Shown: positions 1-8,837, numbered from the stretch's first letter. The stretch is DNA of 18,702 bases from Bacteroidales bacterium (GCA_016283985.1 JAEENZ010000153.1:1-18702), one strand, 5' to 3'. Notes: a model not told the origin generated them from the sequence alone. Translations and numbers: made by a program.

Positions 1-1321
1 CAGCGGCAGCCTGGGCTTCCTGCTCTTCTTCGGCACGCTTGGCATCTGCCAGGAGCACCTCGAATGCGCTTTCGCGGTCGATGGGGGTGTCGTACTTGCC
101 GGCTATCATCGAACTGTTTATCAGCTGCTTGCGCTGGGCCTCGGTGATGGCTCCTATCTGGCTGAGAGGGAAGAGTATCTTGGCGCGCTCCACGACGCAA
201 GGTGCGCCCTTCTCGTCGAGGAAGGAGACCAGTGCCTCGCCGGTGCCGAGCTCCATGATGGCGTCTGCTGTCTTGAAGGCGGGGTTGGCGCGGAAGGTCT
301 CTGCGGCGGTGCGCACGGCCTTCTGGTCCTTGGGAGTATATGCGCGCAGGGCGTGCTGGATGCGGTTTCCGAGCTGGCCGAGGATGTTCTCGGGGATGTC
401 GGTAGGGGACTGGGTGATGAAGTATACGCCCACGCCCTTGGAACGGATCAGGCGGACCACCTGCTCGATCTTGTCTACCAGCGCCTTGGGAGTCTCCTCG
501 AAGAGGGTGTGCGCCTCGTCGAAGAAGAATACGAACTTGGGAAGTTCCAGGTCGCCGACCTCGGGCAGCTTGGTGTAGATCTCCGAGAGGAGCCAGAGGA
601 GGAAGGTGGAGTAGAGCTTGGGGTTCTGCATCAGCTTGTCGGCCGCCAGGACGCTCAGGATGCCCTTTCCGCAGTTGGTCTGCAGGAGGTCGTAGATGTC
701 GAAGGCGGGCTCGCCGAAGAACTTCTCGGCTCCCTGGCTCTCGAGGCTCAGGAGGGCACGCTGGATGGCTCCTATGCTGCCTTCCGTGACGTTTCCGTAC
801 ATCACGCGATATTCCGCGGCATGCTCGGCTACGTATCCAACCATGGCGCGCAGGTCCTTCAAGTCGAGGAGCAGCAGGCCCTTGTCGTCCGCAACGCGGA
901 AGATGATGTCCATCACTCCGCTCTGTACCTCATTCAGGCCGAGGAGACGGCTGAGGAGCATGGGGCCCATGTTGGAGATGGTGGTGCGCATGGGATGTCC
1001 CTGCTCGCCGAACACGTCGTAGACACGCACGGGGCAGCCTGCGAACTGGGGATTTTCTATCTGGAATTCCGGCATACGCTTCTCGATGAAGCCGCTCATG
1101 GCACCGGGCTGGCTGACGCCGCTGAGGTCGCCTTTCATGTCGGCCATGAAGCAGGGAACGCCTGCCTGGCTGAAGGTTTCTGCAAGCACCTGGAGGGAAA
1201 CGGTCTTACCCGTTCCGGTGGCGCCGGCGATCAGTCCGTGGCGGTTGGCCATCTTACCGCAAATAGATATAGGGCCGTTTTCCGAGTGGGCGACGTAGAG
1301 CCCGCGGGTTGAATCTAACAT
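1..1321 (-). CDS. HerA-like / DUF853 (YjgR-type) P-loop ATPase, 3' end cut by the window edge
   Basis: The gene reads from 1321 leftward and leaves the window after about 440 residues, so its C-terminus is not seen. The N-terminus starts [10 protein letters not shown], a Walker A site GATGTGKT lies near residues 33-40, and a Walker B stretch [10 protein letters not shown] near 262-271 is followed by TLFEETP. This pattern, with [10 protein letters not shown] and [11 protein letters not shown] further on, matches the DUF853/YjgR branch of HerA/FtsK-like ATPases (E. coli YjgR is about 500 residues). The family is assumed to be a cytoplasmic hexameric ATPase; its substrate is not established. The visible end is rich in Ala, Glu and Gln ([13 protein letters not shown]), a likely charged linker. 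The ATG at 1321 lies 16 bases after the potD stop, so it may be read from the same transcript. No separate promoter is visible. A function with polyamine uptake is not implied. Confidence 0.88.
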   Translation of the reverse strand, partial: MLDSTRGLYVAHSENGPISICGKMANRHGLIAGATGTGKTVSLQVLAETFSQAGVPCFMADMKGDLSGVSQPGAMSGFIEKRMPEFQIENPQFAGCPVRVYDVFGEQGHPMRTTISNMGPMLLSRLLGLNEVQSGVMDIIFRVADDKGLLLLDLKDLRAMVGYVAEHAAEYRVMYGNVTEGSIGAIQRALLSLESQGAEKFFGEPAFDIYDLLQTNCGKGILSVLAADKLMQNPKLYSTFLLWLLSEIYTKLPEVGDLELPKFVFFFDEAHTLFEETPKALVDKIEQVVRLIRSKGVGVYFITQSPTDIPENILGQLGNRIQHALRAYTPKDQKAVRTAAETFRANPAFKTADAIMELGTGEALVSFLDEKGAPCVVERAKILFPLSQIGAITEAQRKQLINSSMIAGKYDTPIDRESAFEVLLADAKRAEEEQEAQAAA

Positions 1322-1337
1322 ATTGGTATAGTTTTAA

Positions 1338-2633
1338 CTATTTCTTTCCGTGAGTTTTGCGGCCGTGCTTCTTGTTCTTCTTGGAAGCCACATAACCTGC
1401 CGCAAGGGCAACGATGGCGATACCGATGATGATATAGGTCATGGAGTTGGCGTTGTCGCCCTTGACGCGGGACCACATCGCAAGCAGCTTGTCGGTGTCG
1501 GCACCCCAGTCATGTTCGAGGGCGCAGCGGTCGATGACGGCCTGGTCGGGGTAAAGGACGGGATCCACGCGGACGCTGGATGCATCCGGGCCGAAGAAGT
1601 AGCTGAGGTCGATGGGCTCACATTCATCGTCAATCTGGCTTTCGAGCACCTCAATGGCGCCGTTGGCGGATACATAGCCGGTTTCTTCCATGTTGCGGAT
1701 TGCGATGTCCGGGCGGCACATGAAGTCGATGAACCAGGATGCAGCCTTGATGTTCTTTGCATACTTGGGGATCACCCAGCTGTCGAACCAGACCGTGCTG
1801 CCCTCCTCGGGAACGATATAATCGAGGTTTACACCAACGTTGGCGGCTTCCTCGATGGCCCACACGGCATCTCCGCTCCAGTTGAGCGAAATCACGCCGC
1901 GGCCCTTGGTCATCTGGTCTTTTCCGAAATCGGCCTCCCAGCCCAGCACGCCGTCCTTAACCTGCTTCAAGTAAGCCTCTACAGCAGCGATAGACTCGTC
2001 GGACGAATCGTACATCAGGTCCTGCAGGGTAACCGTTCCTTCGGCAAGCTCCTTCTGCTTGAGGTAGATGAGCACGGGGCCGTATACATCGCGCGGAGCG
2101 TCCTTGATGAGAATCCTGCCTGCGAACTTGGGATTGCGGATTACATCCCAGGTGCCGGCTTCCTCCGCAGTGACTTCATCGGTATTGTAGATAATGCCGG
2201 TGGTTCCCCACATGTAGGGCACGGAATAGTCGTTGGCGTCGATGTTCGGATTGATATCGCGGAACATCTTCTTCATGTAGGGCGACTTGTTGAGCGCTAT
2301 GTAGTTGACGGAATCGGGAATGGACTCGAAATCGAGGGGCTGCACGAGACCGGTGTTCATCATTCGCTCCAGGATGTAGTCGGAAGGGCAGACCACGTCG
2401 TAGTCTTCGTGCCCCTTCTCGATCTTGGAGAGCATGGTCTCGTTGACGTCGAAGGTCTGGTAGACCACTTGGATCTCCTCGCCGGTCATTTCCTTGTACC
2501 AGCTCTCGAATTCGGGAAGCACCGATTCGTCGATGTAGTCCGACCAGTTGTAAACCTTCAGGATGCCCTCACGGTTGGAGGTGCAGGCGACCGCGGCGAC
2601 GAGCGCAGCCACGGCAATCAGCAGTTTTTTCAT
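1338..2633 (-). CDS. potD: PotD-like polyamine-binding lipoprotein with C-terminal membrane helix
   Basis: This is the substrate-binding component of a spermidine/putrescine-type ABC importer, 431 residues against about 350 for E. coli PotD. A short signal peptide ends LVAAVAC, with Cys17 the likely lipidation site; -3 Ala makes the lipobox slightly weak. The ligand-pocket signatures of PotD are visible: YNWSDYID (28-35), a CPSDY motif (82-86), NWSGDAVWA (251-259) and WFDSWVIP (282-289). After the binding domain a hydrophobic stretch at about 399-416 (TYIIIGIAIVALAAGYVA) is followed by a Lys/Arg/His-rich tail, which predicts an N-out, C-in membrane helix. The protein could therefore be held at both ends. 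Its ATG overlaps the potC stop as ATGA (2630-2633), indicating coupled translation. The exact polyamine cannot be read from sequence. Confidence 0.92.
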   Translation of the reverse strand: MKKLLIAVAALVAAVACTSNREGILKVYNWSDYIDESVLPEFESWYKEMTGEEIQVVYQTFDVNETMLSKIEKGHEDYDVVCPSDYILERMMNTGLVQPLDFESIPDSVNYIALNKSPYMKKMFRDINPNIDANDYSVPYMWGTTGIIYNTDEVTAEEAGTWDVIRNPKFAGRILIKDAPRDVYGPVLIYLKQKELAEGTVTLQDLMYDSSDESIAAVEAYLKQVKDGVLGWEADFGKDQMTKGRGVISLNWSGDAVWAIEEAANVGVNLDYIVPEEGSTVWFDSWVIPKYAKNIKAASWFIDFMCRPDIAIRNMEETGYVSANGAIEVLESQIDDECEPIDLSYFFGPDASSVRVDPVLYPDQAVIDRCALEHDWGADTDKLLAMWSRVKGDNANSMTYIIIGIAIVALAAGYVASKKNKKHGRKTHGKK

Positions 2634-3439
2634 TTCTTGGCGTTGTTCTTTGATTGACGGATGTTGATGACCAGGAGCACTACCAGTATGACCAGGAAAA
2701 GTATGGTCATCAGAGGCTTGAGCTCCGGGGTAAGGCCGCCCTTGCGGGCGTCGGTATAAATATAGGTGGACAGGGTGTCCAGGCCTATGGTTCCACGGGT
2801 GAAGAAGGTGACTGCAAAGTCGTCCAGACTCATGGTGAAAGACAGGATGAATCCGGATATCATCCCCGGCCGGAGGGCCGGTACCATCACCTTGCGAAGG
2901 GCCTGGCGGGGCGTGGCTCCGAGGTCCAGGGCTGCTTCGTAGATGTTGGGATTCAGCTGGCTGAGCTTGGGCAACACGTTCAGCACCACGTAAGGGGTGC
3001 AGAAGGTGATGTGCGCGAGCACCACTGTGGTGTATCCCTGCGAGATGTGCAGGAACACGAAGAGCAGGAAGAGGCTGACGCCCGTGATTATATCCGGATT
3101 GATCATCGGGATATTGTTCAGGAAGGTCATCACATCCTTCTTGCGTCCCTTCAGGTTATAGATGCCGATCGCAGCCACAGTGCCGAGCATGGTCGCCACG
3201 AGCGAGGCGATGAGGGCAATCAGCAGGGTATTGTTCACCGCGGACATCAGTCCGGAGGCATTCTGCATGCTGCCGCTGAAGAGGTTCTTGTAGAGCTGGA
3301 AGGAGAATCCAGTCCAGTTGCCAAGGCTCTTGGCTTCGGTGAACGAGAACACCGCGATGAACACTATCGGTGCGTACAGGATTATTAGGACCAGCCAGAT
3401 GTAGATTCTGGAGAGTATCTTGGTGCTGCTTTTCATCAT
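2630..3439 (-). CDS. potC: Spermidine/putrescine ABC transporter permease PotC
   Basis: This inner-membrane permease of the polyamine importer has 269 residues, the normal length for PotC. It has six hydrophobic segments and the EAA loop that docks on the ATPase, YEAALDLGATPRQALRKV with VPALRPGM after it (about 167-193). The conserved MSLDDFAVTFFTRG stretch (203-216) is typical of PotC. The start is MMK, two consecutive ATGs; the first overlaps the potB stop as ATGA (3436-3439). The stop overlaps potD in the same way. PotC would form a heterodimer with PotB. Confidence 0.95.
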   Translation of the reverse strand: MMKSSTKILSRIYIWLVLIILYAPIVFIAVFSFTEAKSLGNWTGFSFQLYKNLFSGSMQNASGLMSAVNNTLLIALIASLVATMLGTVAAIGIYNLKGRKKDVMTFLNNIPMINPDIITGVSLFLLFVFLHISQGYTTVVLAHITFCTPYVVLNVLPKLSQLNPNIYEAALDLGATPRQALRKVMVPALRPGMISGFILSFTMSLDDFAVTFFTRGTIGLDTLSTYIYTDARKGGLTPELKPLMTILFLVILVVLLVINIRQSKNNAKK

Positions 3440-4215
3440 ATAGTCCCTCCGCTGACCGCCTCCTCGGAATCACTTCCCTGGAGGAACGTTGTTATGCCGA
3501 TGATGACGAGCATGATGAGCGAAAGCGCTGCACCGTAGTTCCACATCGAGTTGTTGATATTCTCCTGTATGATGGTACCGAAGAGCTTGATCTTGTTGTT
3601 GGTCAGGAACTCCGAGATGGCGAAGGTGGAGACGGTGGGCATGAAGACCATCATCACGCCGCTCAGGATGCCGGGCATCGAGAGAGGGAGGGTGACCTTG
3701 CGGAACACCTCTCCGGGCGTCGCCCCGAGGTCCTGTGCGGCCTCTGCGTAGGATTTATCCATCTTGTTGAGCACATTGTAGATAGGATAGATCATGAAGG
3801 GCAGATAGTCGTAGCACATACCGAAGAGGAGCGTTCCCTTGCCGAGCTGCACGCCCGCCATTGTGAAGAGCTCGGCCGTGGCCAGGGTGCGCATGAGCGC
3901 GTTGATCCACATGGGGAGGATGAACAGCACCACGGTGACCGCGCTGCGGTTCAGGTCCTTGTTGGCGAGTATCCAGGCCGCAGGGTATCCTATGAGGATG
4001 CACAGGGCCGTGTTCTCGATTGCGACTTCGATGGAGAGGGCGAAGGTGCTCAGCGAATCGCCGTCGGAGAAGAACTTGGCGATGTTCTTGAGCGTGAAGT
4101 GCCCTGCACCGTCCTGCAGCGCATACATGATGATGAGCAGCAGGGGCAGCACCACGAAAATCACCAGGAAGATGAAATATGGCAAAGACCAGCTGGATCT
4201 TTTAATCGTTTTCAT
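3436..4215 (-). CDS. potB: Spermidine/putrescine ABC transporter permease PotB
   Basis: This is the partner permease of PotC, 259 residues, slightly shorter than E. coli PotB. A first membrane segment lies at about 11-31 ([19 protein letters not shown]). The EAA loop [22 protein letters not shown] sits at about 156-177, followed by SMPGILSG. The [10 protein letters not shown] and [17 protein letters not shown] stretches are characteristic of PotB. The start lies 14 bases inside the end of potA, so translation is probably coupled to it. The tail after the last helix is short and acidic ([13 protein letters not shown]). Confidence 0.94.
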   Translation of the reverse strand: MKTIKRSSWSLPYFIFLVIFVVLPLLLIIMYALQDGAGHFTLKNIAKFFSDGDSLSTFALSIEVAIENTALCILIGYPAAWILANKDLNRSAVTVVLFILPMWINALMRTLATAELFTMAGVQLGKGTLLFGMCYDYLPFMIYPIYNVLNKMDKSYAEAAQDLGATPGEVFRKVTLPLSMPGILSGVMMVFMPTVSTFAISEFLTNNKIKLFGTIIQENINNSMWNYGAALSLIMLVIIGITTFLQGSDSEEAVSGGTI

Positions 4216-5590
4216 CTTTCTTGCTGAGCTTGATGGTTTCCGGGAGGAACTTGATGCCTACCAGGTCTCCCTTGTCCCAGATGTCGTTGGTGTCCACATA
4301 GAGGAAATCGCCGGCATCCGTCTTGATGTAGAGGTGATAGTGGTTTCCCATGTAGAGGATGAAGTGGACTTCGCCGTTGAGTACGCCCTCGTCGAGGTTG
4401 TCGAGGAGTTCGACGCCCTCGAAGGGAACGTCTACAATCACCTCGGTGCCGGGTTCGAAGTCGTTGGGGATGGGGAAGTCCTCGTCGAAGATGGTTATGG
4501 TCTCCTCATCCTTCACGATGCCGGAGAGCACGTTGGAACGGCGCTCCTTCTTCATCACCTGGATGTCGTCGGGGTCGATGTAGAGCATGACCTCGCTACC
4601 CACGGGGTAGGGGTCGTAGTCCTGTATCATCAGCTCGTAGCCCGTGTCGGTATCCACCCACATCTCGTAGTGTACGCCCTTGAAGGTGCAGGAGTTGACG
4701 GTGGCTTTGAACTGGCACTTGGCAGGGTCGGTGGTGAAGTAGATGTCTTCCGGGCGGACGACGACGTCTACGGGCACATCCTCGCCGAAACCCTCGTCCA
4801 CGCAGTCGAATATGTGCTTGATGAAGGCGACCCGGCGGTCTTTGATCATGCGGCCCTTGAGTATGTTGCTCTCGCCGATGAAATCCGCCACGAAGGCGTT
4901 CACGGGCTCGTTGTAGATGTCGGTGGGGGTGCCTACCTGCTGGATCTTGCCTTCGTTGATGACGACGATGGTGTCGCTCAGCGTAAGGGCTTCCTCCTGG
5001 TCGTGCGTGACGTAGATGAAGGTGATGCCGAGCTTGCGGTGCATCTCTTTCAGCTCTATCTGCATGTCCTTGCGCATCTTGAGGTCCAGGGCGGCGAGGG
5101 GTTCGTCGAGGAGGAGCACCTTGGGCTGGTTGACGATGGCTCGCGCGATGGCAATACGCTGCTGCTGTCCGCCGGAAAGGGTTTCCACGTCGCGGTCTTC
5201 ATAATCGCTCATGGCAACCAGCTTGAGCACCTTGCGGACGCGCTTGTCAATCTCTTCCTCAGGGGTCTTCTTCAGCTTGAGGCCGAAGGCGATGTTGTCG
5301 TAGACGTCCAGATGGGGGAAGAGGGCGTAGCGCTGGAACACGGTGTTCAGCGGGCGCTCGTGGGGAGGCACGCCGGCGATGTCTTTGCCGTCCAGCAGGA
5401 TGCTGCCCTCGTCGGGCTGCATGAATCCAGCTATCATGCGCAGCAGGGTGGTCTTACCGCAGCCGGAGGGTCCGAGAAGGGTCAGGAACTCGCCACGGCG
5501 CACGTAGAGATTGATGTCGTCCAGCACTTTCTTGTCTCCGAAAGACTTGCTGAGGTGCTGGATATTGATGATCCGTTCGTCCTTAGCCAT
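4202..5590 (-). CDS. potA: Polyamine ABC transporter ATP-binding protein PotA, long C-terminal form
   Basis: This ATPase energises the PotBC permease on the cytoplasmic face. All nucleotide-binding motifs are intact: Walker [10 protein letters not shown] (40-48), Q-loop Gln86 in [10 protein letters not shown], signature LSGGQQQR (138-145), Walker B VLLLDEP (158-164), D-loop ALD, and switch His196 in YVTHDQEEA. The ABC domain ends near residue 235 with [18 protein letters not shown]-terminal region of some 225 residues follows, containing TOBE-like beta-rich sequence (VVRPEDIYF, then two [13 protein letters not shown] and [15 protein letters not shown] blocks). E. coli PotA has 378 residues; this one has 462. 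The start overlaps the stop of the upstream barrel gene by one base (TAATG). Confidence 0.95.
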   Translation of the reverse strand: MAKDERIINIQHLSKSFGDKKVLDDINLYVRRGEFLTLLGPSGCGKTTLLRMIAGFMQPDEGSILLDGKDIAGVPPHERPLNTVFQRYALFPHLDVYDNIAFGLKLKKTPEEEIDKRVRKVLKLVAMSDYEDRDVETLSGGQQQRIAIARAIVNQPKVLLLDEPLAALDLKMRKDMQIELKEMHRKLGITFIYVTHDQEEALTLSDTIVVINEGKIQQVGTPTDIYNEPVNAFVADFIGESNILKGRMIKDRRVAFIKHIFDCVDEGFGEDVPVDVVVRPEDIYFTTDPAKCQFKATVNSCTFKGVHYEMWVDTDTGYELMIQDYDPYPVGSEVMLYIDPDDIQVMKKERRSNVLSGIVKDEETITIFDEDFPIPNDFEPGTEVIVDVPFEGVELLDNLDEGVLNGEVHFILYMGNHYHLYIKTDAGDFLYVDTNDIWDKGDLVGIKFLPETIKLSKKDEND

Positions 5591-6612
5591 TATTTCAGGG
5601 AGAAGTTGAGATAATAGATAGCGCCGATCGTTGCGGCGAACACGTTATCGTCGTGACGGTAGCCCGTGGCGAAATGGAGGCGGAGGGATTCGGTAGGGAA
5701 CCAGTAGCCGTCCAGGCCCAGGACCAGGTCTTTGTTCTTGCTTTCGAAAGCCATCTCTCCGGCTATGTGGGCGGTGAACTGGAGTTTTTCGCTGGGAGCG
5801 TAGATGATGGAAGGGATCATGGTGAGTCCGCTGACCATCATCTCGGTTTCATCGCCGATGGCGTTATATGCATCCAGGCCGACGGTGAACTTGTCGTCGA
5901 GGGCAAGGCGCTGGCCGAGGGAAACCAGGGGGAAATATTCGCCGGGGGCACTCTGAACGGCATTCACGCTCCAGATATTGGAGAAACCGCCGTATTCGCC
6001 GCGCCACTCGAGGGCATAGTTGAAAAGCTTGCTCTTGAAAGGATATTCTCCAAAGGGGGAGGAGGTCATCTGTGCGGAGATCGTAGTGTTCTCCGCCTCG
6101 TTGCTCCATTCCAGCTTTGCGCCCCACTGATAGACCTGGAGGTTGTTCCATAGGCTGGAATTCAGGAAGGAGAATGACTCGACGTCGTATGCGTCGAACT
6201 CGAAGCCGCCGAATGTCATGGCCTGCTTGCCGAGCGAAAGGCCGAAACCACCGAATGAAAGCGTGGCATAGCCCCAGTCCATCCAGTTTACATCATCGCT
6301 CCTGCCGGTATTCCTGTAGAGAGATTTGATGGCATCACGGTCCAGCTTGCCATTGTCGTCAAGGCCGAAAGAGGCCCAATGGTTGCAGATGCTGAAAGAC
6401 AGCCAGTCGGTAAGATCACCTTCGAATAGTGAATAGAGAGAAGAATCGCCGAATGTAAAATCGCCATTGTAATTGAGGTCCAACCTCGGAATAACGGACA
6501 ACCCGACACCCGTGCCGGCGTTGTCAGCCTCTGCCACGCGGACATACTCCTGCGCGGTCCCATGGAGGCAGAACAGCAAGGATGCTGCACAAACAACCAG
6601 GAATTTCTTCAT
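5590..6612 (-). CDS. Predicted outer-membrane beta-barrel protein at head of polyamine operon
   Basis: This 340-residue protein has a signal peptide ending GTAQ, with probable cleavage before EYVRVAEA. The rest alternates polar and hydrophobic residues with many Gly, Tyr, Trp and Phe, for example [22 protein letters not shown] and [14 protein letters not shown], as in a transmembrane beta-barrel. The end, [15 protein letters not shown], resembles a last barrel strand, although the final residue is Lys, not Phe. It resembles a porin in style, but I cannot assign it to a named family. Its stop overlaps the potA start as TAATG, so it is the first gene of the pot operon. A role in moving polyamines across the outer membrane is inferred only from this position. 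A -7 box lies about 40 bases upstream. Confidence 0.8.
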   Translation of the reverse strand: MKKFLVVCAASLLFCLHGTAQEYVRVAEADNAGTGVGLSVIPRLDLNYNGDFTFGDSSLYSLFEGDLTDWLSFSICNHWASFGLDDNGKLDRDAIKSLYRNTGRSDDVNWMDWGYATLSFGGFGLSLGKQAMTFGGFEFDAYDVESFSFLNSSLWNNLQVYQWGAKLEWSNEAENTTISAQMTSSPFGEYPFKSKLFNYALEWRGEYGGFSNIWSVNAVQSAPGEYFPLVSLGQRLALDDKFTVGLDAYNAIGDETEMMVSGLTMIPSIIYAPSEKLQFTAHIAGEMAFESKNKDLVLGLDGYWFPTESLRLHFATGYRHDDNVFAATIGAIYYLNFSLK

Positions 6613-6648
6613 TTCTACACATAAAAAGAGTTTAGTTCAACAATGGCG

Positions 6649-6656
6649 CAAAGGTA
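6649..6656 (-). promoter_or_regulatory. Bacteroidota -7 box for the barrel-potABCD operon
   Basis: Read on the minus strand the bases are TACCTTTG followed by CGCC, matching the Bacteroidota -7 consensus TAnnTTTG. It lies 37-44 bases upstream of the barrel start codon. No clear -33 TTTG is present at the usual spacing; a T-rich run precedes it. Confidence 0.6.
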
Positions 6657-6677
6657 AAAAAAATAATCTATTTTTTG

Positions 6678-6685
6678 TATCTTTG
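6678..6685 (+). promoter_or_regulatory. Bacteroidota -7 box for the nucleoside kinase gene
   Basis: The bases TATCTTTG match TAnnTTTG, 19 bases before the ATG at 6704, so the leader would be very short. The box runs into an imperfect palindrome TTTGT-CCGAC-ACAAA (6682-6696). No good -33 element is seen. It diverges from the box at 6649-6656 across a 91-base gap. Confidence 0.6.
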
Positions 6686-6703
6686 TCCGACACAAAATGC
6701 ACT

Positions 6704-8374
6704 ATGATCCAAGTCTATTGCAAAAACACCGGCACCACCAAGGCTTTCAGGGAGGGAACCACACTCCTGGACATGCTGCCGGAGTTTGAGTTCGAGAAGC
6801 CGTATCCCATTGTATCAGCGAAAGTTAACAATGTTTCCCAGGGGCTGAAGTTCCGCGTCTACAACAGCCGCACCGTGGAGTTCTGCGATGCCACCGCTCC
6901 AAGCGGGATGAGGGTGTACATACGTTCCCTCTGTTTCCTGCTCTGCAAGGCCTCCAAAGACGTGTTCCGCGGCAGCAGGATTTCCATCGAGCATCCCATC
7001 TCGCACGGCTATTTCTGCGAGCTCCAGAAGCAGGACGGAAAGCCGGTTACCCAGGAGGACGTGGACAAGCTGAAGGCCAAGATGGCGAGCCTGGTGTCGA
7101 AGAACCAGCCTTTCCACCGTTTCGAGGCCCCCATCGAGCAGGTGATAGACATAATGCACAAGATAGGGGCGGAAGACAAGGTCAAGCTCCTCGAAACCAG
7201 CGGCCAGGTCTACATGGACTACTACGCCCTCGGCAAGACGAAGGATTATTATTACGGCCGCCTGGTGCCTTCCACCGGATATCTAAACAAATGGGATCTG
7301 CGCATGTATCACGGGGGGATGCTTCTCATCGGCCCCAGCAAGCATAATCCCAACAAGCTGGCTCCCTACATCGACCAGCCCAAGACCTTCCGCATGTTTT
7401 CCGAGAACCACAAGTGGAACGAGATCATGGGCCTGAACACCGTGGGAGACCTGAACAAGAGCCTGCTGGACGGCAACGGAAGCGACCTTATCCAGATAGC
7501 CGAAGCCCTTCAGGAGAAGAAGATAGTGAAGATGGCGGAAGAGATTCACAAGCGCTACACCGGGCCCAACAAGGTGCGCCTTGTGCTGATCACAGGCCCG
7601 TCGAGCTCAGGTAAGACGACCGTCTCCAAGCGCCTCGCCGTGCAGTTGAAGGCCTGCGGGCTCAGGCCCCTTACCTTCAGTACGGACGATTATTTCGTAG
7701 ACCGAGAGAAAACCCCTCTGCTTCCCGACGGAAGCCCTGATTTCGACAACTTCGATACCGTAGACCACGATGCCCTGGAGGCCGATCTGATGAAGATTCT
7801 TGCTGGGGAGGAGGTGGAAGTGCCCCAATTCAATTTTGTCACCGGAAAACGCGAATACAAGGGTCGCAGATATAAGCTTCAGCCTGGCAACGTGGTGGTG
7901 CTGGAAGGCATCCATGCCCTGAATCCGAAGCTCACGGCGAAGATTCCGGAGAAGAAGAAATACCGCATTTTTATTTCGACTCTCACCGGCATCGCGCTCG
8001 ACGACCACAACTGCATCCCCACGAGCGACAACAGGCTCCTGAGACGCATTGTGCGCGACTACAACAAGGGCGCGTTTACTGCCCGCCAGACCATCAGCCA
8101 ATGGCCTAAGGTGCGTGCCGCGGAAGACAAGTGGATCTATCCTTACCAGGAGAATGCGGACGTGATGTTCAATTCGGCCTACCTGGTGGAGTTCGCCGTG
8201 CTGCGCAACCATGCGGAGCCCATCCTGGGCAGCGTGCCAAAAAACTGCCCCGAGTATGCCGAGGCGCACCGTCTGCTGAAGTTCATCCACTACTTCGTGC
8301 CGGTGCCGGACAACGAAATTCCGCCAACGTCGCTGCTGCGCGAATTCGTCGGCGGAAGCTCGTTCAAGTATTAG
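6704..8374 (+). CDS. Nucleoside (uridine-type) kinase with ThrRS-like TGS/SAD N-terminus
   Basis: This 556-residue protein joins a threonyl-tRNA-synthetase-like N-terminal half to a uridine-kinase-like C-terminal half. Residues 1-60 resemble a TGS domain, and HPISHGYFCEL (97-107) lies in the part resembling the second additional domain of ThrRS. The kinase has P-loop GPSSSGKTT (298-306), the FSTDDYFVDRE segment (325-335) that places the phosphate-accepting nucleoside, and VVVLEGIHALNP (397-408). The family, known from Thermotoga TM0751 and common in Bacteroidota, phosphorylates nucleosides; the preferred base cannot be told here. The frame is open far upstream, but the ATG at 6704 is chosen because the homologous TGS sequence begins there and a -7 box lies just before it. 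The stop is three bases from the convergent queF stop. Confidence 0.9.
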   Translation: MIQVYCKNTGTTKAFREGTTLLDMLPEFEFEKPYPIVSAKVNNVSQGLKFRVYNSRTVEFCDATAPSGMRVYIRSLCFLLCKASKDVFRGSRISIEHPISHGYFCELQKQDGKPVTQEDVDKLKAKMASLVSKNQPFHRFEAPIEQVIDIMHKIGAEDKVKLLETSGQVYMDYYALGKTKDYYYGRLVPSTGYLNKWDLRMYHGGMLLIGPSKHNPNKLAPYIDQPKTFRMFSENHKWNEIMGLNTVGDLNKSLLDGNGSDLIQIAEALQEKKIVKMAEEIHKRYTGPNKVRLVLITGPSSSGKTTVSKRLAVQLKACGLRPLTFSTDDYFVDREKTPLLPDGSPDFDNFDTVDHDALEADLMKILAGEEVEVPQFNFVTGKREYKGRRYKLQPGNVVVLEGIHALNPKLTAKIPEKKKYRIFISTLTGIALDDHNCIPTSDNRLLRRIVRDYNKGAFTARQTISQWPKVRAAEDKWIYPYQENADVMFNSAYLVEFAVLRNHAEPILGSVPKNCPEYAEAHRLLKFIHYFVPVPDNEIPPTSLLREFVGGSSFKY

Positions 8375-8377
8375 ATT

Positions 8378-8836
8378 TTACTCCCTTTCTGCGAGGCGCT
8401 TTTCTGCGAGCGCCTCGAATTTCGTACCCGGGCGACCGTAGTTGCAGTAGGGGTGGATGCTGATGCCTCCGCGGGGCGTGAAGAAGCCCGTGACCTCGAT
8501 GTAGCGGGGATCCATCAGATGGATAAGGTCCTTCATGATGATGTTCACGCAGTCTTCGTGGAAGGCTCCGTGATTGCGGAAACTGAAGAGATAGAGCTTG
8601 AGGCTCTTGCTCTCGACCATGCGCACGTCCGGGATGTAGCTGATGCGGATTTCAGCGAAGTCGGGCTGTCCGGTGATAGGGCAGAGACTGGTGAATTCGG
8701 GGCAGTTGAAACGCACCCAGTAGTCGTTTTCCTGATGGCGGTTCTCGAAAGCCTCGAGCACCGAGGGATCGTAATTCGCCTTGTATTCGGTTTTCTTTCC
8801 GAGGGCCTGCAGGCCTTCATCTTTACGTGAGTCCAT
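8378..8836 (-). CDS. queF: NADPH-dependent 7-cyano-7-deazaguanine (preQ0) reductase QueF
   Basis: QueF reduces the nitrile preQ0 to the amine preQ1 in queuosine biosynthesis. At 152 residues this is the short, single-domain (YkvM/type I) form. The catalytic Cys52 lies in [14 protein letters not shown], with the catalytic Asp59 seven residues later. The QueF signature [20 protein letters not shown] (75-94) and the C-terminal [19 protein letters not shown] are intact. The ATG at 8836 is one base after the stop of the transporter gene (TAA T ATG), so both come from one transcript. The C-terminus has a small repeat ([11 protein letters not shown]), whose DNA can also fold as a stem. Confidence 0.97.
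   Translation of the reverse strand: MDSRKDEGLQALGKKTEYKANYDPSVLEAFENRHQENDYWVRFNCPEFTSLCPITGQPDFAEIRISYIPDVRMVESKSLKLYLFSFRNHGAFHEDCVNIIMKDLIHLMDPRYIEVTGFFTPRGGISIHPYCNYGRPGTKFEALAEKRLAERE
8392..8417. other. Possible stem-loop at the convergent kinase/queF junction
   Basis: Eight-base arms CGAGGCGC and GCGCCTCG surround a 10-base loop, inside the last codons of queF and 18 bases after the kinase stop. No run of T follows on either strand, so this is a weak terminator candidate. It may simply reflect the [10 protein letters not shown] protein repeat. Confidence 0.3.
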
Positions 8837-8837
8837 A

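Noticed and set aside
353..1312. Long open frame on the plus strand opposite the HerA-like gene
   Set aside because: It is antisense to the Walker A/B-bearing ATPase, with low-complexity composition and no recognisable motif.
1350..2657. 435-codon open frame opposite potD
   Set aside because: It is a mirror of the potD codons, with no start signal and no family resemblance.
3370..4227. Open frame opposite potB
   Set aside because: It is a His/Glu/Asp-rich shadow of a conserved permease gene.
3839..5614. 591-codon open frame on the plus strand opposite potA and potB
   Set aside because: It is antisense to a clearly conserved gene, and its translation is rich in Val, Asp, Glu and His, as expected from the reverse frame of GC-rich codon usage. 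No domain or start signal is seen.
6473..6703. N-terminal extension of the nucleoside kinase frame
   Set aside because: It runs over the divergent promoter and the barrel gene; the TGS-domain start and the -7 box place the start at 6704.
8392..8417. Strong rho-independent terminator after the nucleoside kinase
   Set aside because: A stem can form but no T-run follows on either strand, and the bases encode the QueF C-terminal repeat.
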